From positions 1 through 49,808 of the forward strand of contig RXIJ01000032.1 of the NCBI GenBank assembly GCA_004212095.1: a stretch of DNA of 49,808 nt, in the 5' to 3' direction. Under the pieces are notes generated by a model, which saw nothing but the letters and a program-made list of their open reading frames with translations, was not told the DNA's origin and made no database searches. The first letter of the stretch is position 1; each line of letters opens with the position of its first letter. This DNA is from Methanosarcinales archaeon (GTDB lineage: Archaea > Halobacteriota > Methanosarcinia > Methanosarcinales > EX4572-44). The position numbers and the translations under genes are program-made. Shown here one piece after another: positions 44,348-49,808 of this stretch.

Positions 44348-44428
44348 TTCGGGTATTTATATAGCGCCCCTTATGGGCGCTCTGATGCCACCCTTACCAC
44401 AGTACCCGAAGGCAAATCCCTGTGCATC
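44348..44428 (-). ncRNA. structured leader element, possible riboswitch-like RNA
   Basis: Two nested perfect stems: TTCGGGTA (44348-44355) with TACCCGAA (44403-44410), enclosing AGCGCCC (44363-44369) with GGGCGCT (44375-44381). GATGC (44384-44388) can also pair with GCATC (44424-44428), crossing the outer stem as a pseudoknot. The element ends 15 nt before the start codon of the gene at 44333, and a box A at 44603 of promoter element D points toward it. A further perfect hairpin CTGCAA/TTGCAG is at 44493-44508. It matches no riboswitch class I can name. Strand is inferred from the gene. Confidence 0.45.
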
Positions 44429-44597
44429 TTGAATTTTTTGAACCGTGGTTTTTTCTTTTGGCACATACTATTAAGTCTCACCCTTCCCACTCTGCAATGA
44501 ATTGCAGATTATCCGTGCCTCCTTCGGGATTGGTATTACTTTTTTAAATCATTATACCCCGCAGTAATGAGCAATAAACTTGTTAGCGTTTTTCATT

Positions 44598-44771
44598 TAT
44601 AAAGGTTTCGTTTTTATGGGGCTGTAAACTCTCCGGGTGTTATACCAGAACTCTAATTTCTTTCATGCGTTCAAACATAGAACAGCAGATATTATACCTG
44701 AATACACAACCAAGTCGAAACAATGCCAACACCCAATAACTTTACGAGTCCATAATTTGCAAAAGCTTATA
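44598..44771. promoter_or_regulatory. two-way promoter element, copy D
   Basis: The element (44618-44751) has inverted ends GTAAACTCTCCGGGTGTT and, on the other strand, GTAAAGTTATTGGGTGTT. On the right TTTACG (44741) is 25 nt from CTTATA (44766), the box A of the lipoprotein-cytochrome operon. On the left TTTACA (starting 44628, minus strand) is 25 nt from TTTATAAA (starting 44603), a box A for the minus-strand gene at 44333. Confidence 0.8.
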
Positions 44772-44796
44772 TTGTATTAAATATTATATTTTGATT

Positions 44797-45198
44797 ATGA
44801 GGTCGATTATTGTTGTTATATTATTCATGGTGCTGTTCTTTGCGTCTGGTTGTGTTGATAAGGATAAACCAGTCGTAACAACCAAAATAACAATCATGGA
44901 AACAGACGGGGAACCTCAAATCACACAACTACAGGTGGAAACAGACAGTGTAAACAGATTAGAAGAATATCGCGACATGTCACCACCATTTCCATGTGTA
45001 GCTCTTACCGTCATAAAAGACATGCGAGAAATCGGCTACCGACGATACAAAAGCTACACAGGCGAGGGTGAATACGAGATAACAACAGACCTTAGAACAG
45101 TACCAGATACTGGAAACACTGTCGATGTGATTGTAAAGGTGTATGATGGAATGGGTAACACTCTTTGCAAAAAAAGGACACCACTGCAGTGGCAATGA
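44797..45198 (+). CDS. small exported lipoprotein
   Basis: A 133-residue protein with a hydrophobic start (IIVVILFMVLFFASGC) ending in a lipobox-like ASGC, so the cysteine may carry a lipid. The rest reads as strands (TTKITIMETDGEPQITQLQV, EGEYEITTDLRT, TVDVIVKVYDGMGN) and may form one beta-sandwich domain. No family recognised. ATG at 44797 is preferred over TTG at 44791; box A is at 44766. Its stop overlaps the start of the pentaheme cytochrome (ATGA, 45195-45198), which suggests joint function at the membrane. Confidence 0.7.
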   Translation: MRSIIVVILFMVLFFASGCVDKDKPVVTTKITIMETDGEPQITQLQVETDSVNRLEEYRDMSPPFPCVALTVIKDMREIGYRRYKSYTGEGEYEITTDLRTVPDTGNTVDVIVKVYDGMGNTLCKKRTPLQWQ

Positions 45199-45683
45199 AA
45201 GATATACCATACATCATAACAATGGTTCTGACAGGTGTAATTCTTATATCCAGTATCGTGTATATTGCAGCCACAACCAACGTTTTTACATCAAGCAATG
45301 TCACAAACCCACAAATAATAATACCTGAATTCGAAGAGATACCGGAACAAGCAATTGAATGTAATATCTGCCATAAGCAACCGGAAAACCTCACCAGACA
45401 TAAAGACGGGGGGAAATATTGTAAAGCATGTCATGGGGCAGACCTGCATGGCCTGCATACCAGTGATAAAACAGTGGACTTGTCCTGTCAATACTGCCAC
45501 ACAGACAATGCAACCACACCTCAACGTCTGCCTGGTCATGAAAGTATCTGTGATACCTGTCATAATTACTACGATCCGCTGAAGCCAAGCTCTGGGAATA
45601 TCATAGACATACATGTCAAAAAAGGCTATACATGCGATCTTTGTCACATACAGGATCTTCAAAGCCTCCATGAACGATCTTAG
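45195..45683 (+). CDS. membrane-anchored pentaheme c-type cytochrome
   Basis: A 162-residue protein with an N-terminal membrane segment (IITMVLTGVILISSIVYIAA) and five CxxCH motifs (CNICH, CKACH, CQYCH, CDTCH, CDLCH). Paralogue of the proteins at 21735 and 45778; shared features are GGKYC..CHGADLHGLH, SGNIIDIHVKKGY before the last heme, and an LH near the end. It may carry electrons from menaquinone-linked complexes outward. ATG at 45195 overlaps the lipoprotein stop; a longer start at 45165 lies in the previous gene. Confidence 0.85.
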   Translation: MKDIPYIITMVLTGVILISSIVYIAATTNVFTSSNVTNPQIIIPEFEEIPEQAIECNICHKQPENLTRHKDGGKYCKACHGADLHGLHTSDKTVDLSCQYCHTDNATTPQRLPGHESICDTCHNYYDPLKPSSGNIIDIHVKKGYTCDLCHIQDLQSLHERS

Positions 45684-45777
45684 AATTCCAGCATCGCCGA
45701 TGGAAAACAAAAACTCAAGATTTATAAATGATGGGGTTGGAACTACATAATTAAATTATAAAAGGTTATAAATTTCA

Positions 45778-46362
45778 ATGAATAGTGTCAAAGGATTTAA
45801 AATAGGAATCATCGTAGTAATAATTGTTATTATCTCTACAGCAGTTATCATGTATCAACCCGATACAGATAAAACAAAAGCAAGCACAATAGATGAAATA
45901 ACCACACCGTTGCCAGCTCCAGTTACAACAGTAGTTGCAATACCTTCTTCCACGACCACTTCGCAGACAGATACAACATATAATTCATGTGAGAATTGCC
46001 ATTTAACAGATAAACGCAGCATACCTCAAGCAGATAGCCTGCACAATGAAATGGCACGATACTGCATGCTCTGCCATACGATAGAACACAACTCCCATCC
46101 AATGGAAGATGAGGGTGTTTCATGTAACGATTGCCATGGAGAAAAGGGTGCAGTTCCTACTCTGGAAGAGGGTGCAGTTAGATGTGGAAAATGTCATAGC
46201 TATCCAGACCCAATAGAAACATGCAATGGTAACTTAATTACAGTGCATCGTCCACGTGGTGTAGCATGTTCTAACTGTCACGGAGACGATGTGTTGGCAA
46301 TACACCTATCTGGTAAGAATGTGTACATTGAGGATATGCTGCAATATCTTGAGCGAACATAG
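45778..46362 (+). CDS. membrane-anchored pentaheme c-type cytochrome, third paralogue
   Basis: A 194-residue protein with an N-terminal membrane segment (IGIIVVIIVIISTAVIMY), a threonine/proline-rich linker (about 35-65) and five CxxCH motifs (CENCH, CMLCH, CNDCH, CGKCH, CSNCH). GNLITVHRPRGVACSNCHGD at the end matches the paralogues at 21735 and 45195. A TTTATAAAT box near 45720 suggests its own promoter, about 58 nt before ATG. Confidence 0.85.
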   Translation: MNSVKGFKIGIIVVIIVIISTAVIMYQPDTDKTKASTIDEITTPLPAPVTTVVAIPSSTTTSQTDTTYNSCENCHLTDKRSIPQADSLHNEMARYCMLCHTIEHNSHPMEDEGVSCNDCHGEKGAVPTLEEGAVRCGKCHSYPDPIETCNGNLITVHRPRGVACSNCHGDDVLAIHLSGKNVYIEDMLQYLERT

Positions 46363-46428
46363 TATACTATGACATTTCTAAAATTAACACAACTTTAATA
46401 AATACCATATTTTGCCATCTGTACTTTT

Positions 46429-47730
46429 TTATTTCCCCATGTTGCTGCTCGTATCACCAGTATCTTCGCTGTAAATATTATGTTCAATCATTGATTCGAA
46501 CATGAAGTATTTTTCTACATAACCGCGCAGTTCCTCGTCTGATATACAGGACACTCGCTGCTCTGTATCATACAATCGATGAATCTCTCTCTGGATTGCT
46601 TTTATACGCCTGTCATGTTTGTCAAGAGTAATTGTCACACGCATCAGTTTATTCAATGTCTCTTCTACTTTATGCCGGATCACTTCAAGTCCGGAAGAGT
46701 CCCCAATCAGAAGCTGCCTGGTTGCTCCTATCAACTCTGGCGGATAAGGCTCGTATGTAAATGGGTTTTTGATAACACCTGCTGAGTGGATTCCACTTTC
46801 ATGTGCAAATACATTTCGACCCACAAGTGCTTTGTTACATGGTATGCGAATTCCAATTTCATCCTCCATAAAACGAGAGAATTCACTGATAGTGCTTAAG
46901 TCATATTTATCAAAACCTTCCACCCTCTGCTTTAAAAATAGCAATATCTTCTCAAGTTCGGCATTACCAGCACGTTCCCCTATACCAAGGAAGGTGACAC
47001 TTGTCCAGTTAGCACCATGCCAGTAAGCTGAAATAGTGTTTGACACACCGAACCCAAAGTCATCATGCATGTGCGATTCAATATTCTTTACCCCAATTTC
47101 CTTCAATCCATTGATAATATAAGGTATCCCGTATGGTTCGCTCACATCCACAAATGGTACTCCAAAACCAAGCGTGTCACATGGTCTAATAATGCAGTTG
47201 GGGTCTATCTCAATTAGTTCTTTTACCAGCGGGAATACGAAATTATTGATATCTGAACGGGTAATATCCTCAATGTGAGCACGTGTACGAAGCCCATGAT
47301 CCACTGCATACTGCAAAGTTTCAATATACTTGCCCCGTGCTTCTTCTCTATTTTTAAGACCCATCTTCTCAATAATGTGTGAATCTGACACCGACATGAG
47401 GATACCAGTTTCTTCTATTCCCTCCATACTCAGTACAGAATCGATATCCTTTGGATTAGATCTTGCCCAACCCGTCACTTCGGGGCATTCATACCCGTAA
47501 TCAAGCATGTCACGCACTGCTGCACGATCCCGCTCATTGAACACAAAAGCTTCAAGCTTTTCAATACACATTTTATGCAGGTAATCGTATATCTTCAGCT
47601 TGTGGCGTTTCTTAAGTACTATTCCTGCCATCTGAGAGCCATCACGGATCGTGCTATCGCTGATATACACGTCCTGTCCATGGGGCAGCTTAATCTTAGG
47701 CAAATCTTCGTATGAACGATATTCTTTCAT
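46429..47730 (-). CDS. homocitrate/isopropylmalate synthase-family enzyme
   Basis: A DRE-TIM metallolyase-type condensing enzyme of 433 residues. The first motif is ISDSTIRDGSQM; metal ligands follow in ESHMHDDFGFGVSNT, and the second family signature is GIGERAGNAELEKIL; HESGIHSAGV carries further ligands. The LeuA C-terminal regulatory domain is absent. This fits homocitrate synthase (NifV/AksA-like), Re-citrate synthase or a related acetyl-CoA condensing enzyme; the sequence alone does not decide. ATG at 47730 is the start; a longer frame runs up into the hairpin repeats and is unlikely. Single gene, with repeat array upstream. Confidence 0.75.
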   Translation of the reverse strand: MKEYRSYEDLPKIKLPHGQDVYISDSTIRDGSQMAGIVLKKRHKLKIYDYLHKMCIEKLEAFVFNERDRAAVRDMLDYGYECPEVTGWARSNPKDIDSVLSMEGIEETGILMSVSDSHIIEKMGLKNREEARGKYIETLQYAVDHGLRTRAHIEDITRSDINNFVFPLVKELIEIDPNCIIRPCDTLGFGVPFVDVSEPYGIPYIINGLKEIGVKNIESHMHDDFGFGVSNTISAYWHGANWTSVTFLGIGERAGNAELEKILLFLKQRVEGFDKYDLSTISEFSRFMEDEIGIRIPCNKALVGRNVFAHESGIHSAGVIKNPFTYEPYPPELIGATRQLLIGDSSGLEVIRHKVEETLNKLMRVTITLDKHDRRIKAIQREIHRLYDTEQRVSCISDEELRGYVEKYFMFESMIEHNIYSEDTGDTSSNMGK

Positions 47731-47766
47731 ATAAACCTCTCCAACCTGTACACTGCGTATGCAGAG

Positions 47767-47940
47767 CCACACAACTTCGTCGTGTGGAAATAACTCTCGA
47801 TTGCAAACCACTGCACAACTTCGTTATGCAGAACCGTACATTCCGTGTGCGGAAATAGATCTCGATTGCAAACCACTGCACAACTTCGTTATGCAGAACC
47901 GTACATTCCGTGTGCGGAAATAGATCTCGATTGCAAAGCA
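47767..47940. repeat. hairpin repeat array upstream of the synthase gene, 65-bp units
   Basis: Hairpins CCACAC/GTGTGG (47767-47787), then two units with period 65 (47811 and 47876), each with a CTGCA/TGCAG hairpin around ACAACTTCGTTA and a second hairpin CCGTACA/TGTGCGG (47834-47852, 47899-47917), followed by AAATAGATCTCGATTGCAAA. On the minus strand the left part reads GCAATCGAGAGTTATTTC next to the hairpin, like GCAACCGAGAGTTATTTC at 4197, 43 kb away. Confidence 0.9.
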
Positions 47941-48163
47941 ATCTAGTAATCGAGTGTAAGATAAACAAATGCGTTTATACTTTCCTATACGTTTTTAAAA
48001 AATATAATAAACAATTACAATAGCCAGCATATATTATAAATTTAACCTTGGTTTTGAACTTTCACAGTACCAGAAAAATCTCAATTTTTGAGGGCTATAT
48101 TTTTTAGTGTTAAAGTGCTATATATTAATTGTGAATGTTTCTAAGCTATGGATGTGATGTTGT
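47941..48163. other. AT-rich divergent intergenic stretch with the amrS promoter
   Basis: No gene. CTATATATTAATT near 48118 is the best box A for the gene starting at 48164. A short inverted repeat GATTGC-AAA-GCAATC lies at 47928-47942, at the end of the repeat array. Confidence 0.4.
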
Positions 48164-49174
48164 TTGATTAAAGAAGCAATGCTGTATACATCGATGAAAG
48201 ATTGTAAAGTCAAGTGCCAGGTATGCAATCGAGAGTGCATAATCTCTGAGGGTAATTATGGTTTCTGCAGAACCCGGCAGAATAAAAATGGCAAGCTGTA
48301 CACATTGATTTATGGTGTTGTATCCAGTGCATCTGTTGACCCAATTGAGAAGAAACCACTGTATCATTTTATGCCTCGCAGTACGAGTTATTCTCTTGGT
48401 ACCATTGGCTGTAATTTTAGATGTAAGAACTGCCAGAATTATACTATTTCGCAGGTGCGTATTGACGAGGCGAATACTGTTGAAATACTTCCGGAAGACG
48501 CTCTCAACCGTGCCGTGTCTTTAGGATGCCTAAGCATTTCATTCACTTACAATGAACCTGCAATATGGTTTGAGTATACCTATGATACTGCAAAACTGGC
48601 ACACGAGGCAGGGATTGCTACTGTGTATGTTACAAATGGATACATCAGCGAGAAGGCACTTCTAACGATTGCACCATATATCGATGCTTTTAGCGTTGAC
48701 ATTAAATCATTTAGAGATGGTTTTTATAAAGAAATATGCAATGCTAAACTTGCACCAGTACTTAGATCTGCAAAACTTGCAAGAGAACTTGGTATGCACG
48801 TAGAAGTTGTAAACCTTATTATTCCAACACTTAACGATTCCTTAGAGGAAATAAGAGAACTTGTGCGGTGGGTACGTGACAATCTTGGTGATTACACACC
48901 GATGCACTTTACACGTTTTTATCCTTATTATAAATTGGATAAATTACCGCCCACACCACTTCGTACACTTGAAGACGCTTACAGCATTGCTGAAGAGGAA
49001 GCTATGAAATACGTGTACATTGGAAATGTGCCTGACACAAAAAAAGATAACACCTACTGCCCAAACTGTGGTGAACTGTTAATCAGACGGCATGGTTTTG
49101 ATGTAACATGTTATGGACTCACTTCTGATAACAAATGCCAGAAGTGTAACACTGAGATAAAAATCAGACGCTGA
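48164..49174 (+). CDS. amrS: AmmeMemoRadiSam system radical SAM enzyme
   Basis: A 336-residue radical SAM enzyme. N-terminal cysteine set CQVCNRECIISEGNYGFC, cluster motif CNFRCKNCQNY near residues 88-98, and a C-terminal zinc ribbon-like part (CPNCGELL, then CQKCNTEI). This arrangement is that of AmrS, which is found next to AmmeMemoRadiSam proteins in archaea and bacteria and whose product is unknown. Neither AmrA nor AmrB is in the window. Start: TTG at 48164 or ATG at 48179 (MLYTSMKD). Confidence 0.85.
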   Translation: MIKEAMLYTSMKDCKVKCQVCNRECIISEGNYGFCRTRQNKNGKLYTLIYGVVSSASVDPIEKKPLYHFMPRSTSYSLGTIGCNFRCKNCQNYTISQVRIDEANTVEILPEDALNRAVSLGCLSISFTYNEPAIWFEYTYDTAKLAHEAGIATVYVTNGYISEKALLTIAPYIDAFSVDIKSFRDGFYKEICNAKLAPVLRSAKLARELGMHVEVVNLIIPTLNDSLEEIRELVRWVRDNLGDYTPMHFTRFYPYYKLDKLPPTPLRTLEDAYSIAEEEAMKYVYIGNVPDTKKDNTYCPNCGELLIRRHGFDVTCYGLTSDNKCQKCNTEIKIRR

Positions 49175-49234
49175 ATGCTTCACCACTGGTTTTTACAGGT
49201 AACCGGGATTATCCAAAAGGATTTTGAGGAGTTA

Positions 49235-49315
49235 ATGATCGTGGAAAAGTACTGTGAACAGATATTGTTTTCTGAACAAATCATGTTTGATGGTTATGGG
49301 GTGAAAAGACGGTGA
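49235..49315 (+). CDS. possible 26-residue upstream peptide
   Basis: ATG at 49235 follows a GAGGAG ribosome site. The frame (MIVEKYCEQILFSEQIMFDG, ending KRR) stops with TGA at 49313-49315, overlapping the GTG start of the next gene as GTGA. It may be a translated leader that couples ribosomes onto the next gene, or just a short open frame. Confidence 0.35.
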   Translation: MIVEKYCEQILFSEQIMFDGYGVKRR

Positions 49316-49808
49316 GATGTTTTAGCAGTCGTAAAATATTAATTGTTGTTTTCTCGGCAGTCTTGATTTTTATTCTTGCAGGGTCGACGAGTGCAAAAGA
49401 TACCAGGATCGTTGATCTTTATTCGAATATCGAGTCTGCTGATGTTACAATCTGCTCAGAGGGAGATTATGCGAACGTGACCATCGGTGCAGACCTGATA
49501 TTTAGTGGAGACGTGCTGAAATCAACAAAATTTATTATTGGGGGGGCTCTGGCCGGGACTGATATAACAAAGGCGATGTCATGGAATATAAGCAGCCCTG
49601 AAGATGGTTTATATATCGTTAGAATGACTCTGTTTGTTGATGACAGGGTGTTGGAGAGAAAATATTACAACTTTTCGTATGGTTGGGGCATACAGGAAAT
49701 ACCAGAGGTATTCATTAAAGATATTAACTCCGATTCCAGTGGTGTTAGCGTTATTTTAAGACCGAACATTCCCAGAATTGGTTCGGAACAGGAGTTTGTA
49801 CTGGCAGA
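49312..49808 (+). CDS. exported protein, partial at the window edge
   Basis: From GTG at 49312 a hydrophobic signal segment (ILIVVFSAVLIFILAGSTSA) is followed by strand-rich sequence (DLYSNIESADVTI, SWNISSPEDGLYIVRMTLFV, GWGIQEIPEVFIKDINSDSS) with several sequons. It reads like Ig-like or carboxypeptidase-type surface domains. No heme motif is seen in the 165 residues available. The frame is open at the window edge. It may belong to the cell-surface apparatus, but its family is not known. Confidence 0.65.
   Translation, partial: MRCFSSRKILIVVFSAVLIFILAGSTSAKDTRIVDLYSNIESADVTICSEGDYANVTIGADLIFSGDVLKSTKFIIGGALAGTDITKAMSWNISSPEDGLYIVRMTLFVDDRVLERKYYNFSYGWGIQEIPEVFIKDINSDSSGVSVILRPNIPRIGSEQEFVLA

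Noticed and set aside
4481..44751. The four-copy element as an ordinary MITE only
   Set aside because: Inverted ends fit a MITE, but the exact 25-nt offset to box A, fixed orientation and divergent-gene location in all copies are not explained by insertion alone; kept as an alternative origin.
47731..47811. N-terminal extension of the homocitrate-synthase-type protein to 47811
   Set aside because: The added residues come from the hairpin repeat array and have no counterpart in the enzyme family; ATG at 47730 fits the usual start.
4155..47940. Tandem arrays at 4155, 12424, 13466 and 47767 as possible CRISPR arrays
   Set aside because: The units are contiguous repeats of 51-86 bp without unique spacers, and no cas gene is in the window.

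Overview
The window is archaeal DNA, most likely from an anaerobic euryarchaeon related to the Methanosarcinales, ANME or alkane-oxidising lineages. The signs are an archaeal tRNA-Ile without encoded CCA, box A promoters instead of sigma-type promoters, a wyosine-type tRNA methyltransferase relative, an archaeal signal peptidase, AmrS, and above all a large set of multiheme c-type cytochromes, two of them over 2,100 residues. No mcr, ribosomal or rRNA gene is present, so the lineage and metabolism are inferred.

Layout. 1-900: decayed IS630-type transposase and a small basic protein. 979-7122: MBL-fold hydrolase with AAA+ ATPase, a CorA-type transporter, a Taw2/Trm5-like enzyme, a B12-binding radical SAM protein and tRNA-Ile(GAU). 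7353-9819: a cassette of three related proteins, one with PASTA repeats, and a small I9-like protein. 9813-10932: two ends of an IS1634-like element around a ferritin-like gene. 10931-14534: pyrimidine operon pyrD-pyrK-pyrE-pyrF with repeat arrays in two of its junctions. 14643-17830: orphan HicA, futalosine hydrolase, SerA. 18012-21663: a complete RsbR-RsbS-RsbT-type stressosome operon with a second kinase, an RsbX-like phosphatase and an RsbU-N/GAF protein. 21735-46362: the cytochrome island, with about 100 heme-binding motifs, a CcmF heme lyase and a signal peptidase. 46429-49808: a homocitrate/isopropylmalate synthase-family enzyme, AmrS, and the start of an exported protein.

Two non-coding patterns stand out. 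First, four copies of a ~125-137 bp element (4481, 7175, 22362, 44618) each lie between divergent genes. Each has inverted ends, and the promoter box A lies exactly 25 nt from the terminal TTTACA-type motif on one side in all four copies and on both sides in at least two (B, D; copy C has a weaker match). It looks like a duplicated or mobile two-way promoter. Two of the copies serve cytochrome genes, and one serves both tRNA-Ile and the PASTA cassette. Second, ~21 bp hairpins built on a CTTCGTT loop recur in intergenic tandem arrays. In several cases the duplicated unit includes the start codon of the neighbouring gene.

How the genes may work together: tetraheme and pentaheme cytochromes, the two giant surface cytochromes, CcmF and the signal peptidase would form an extracellular electron-transfer apparatus. 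Futalosine hydrolase points to menaquinone as its membrane electron carrier. The stressosome operon would sense some signal, but its output is unknown, since archaea have no sigma factor.
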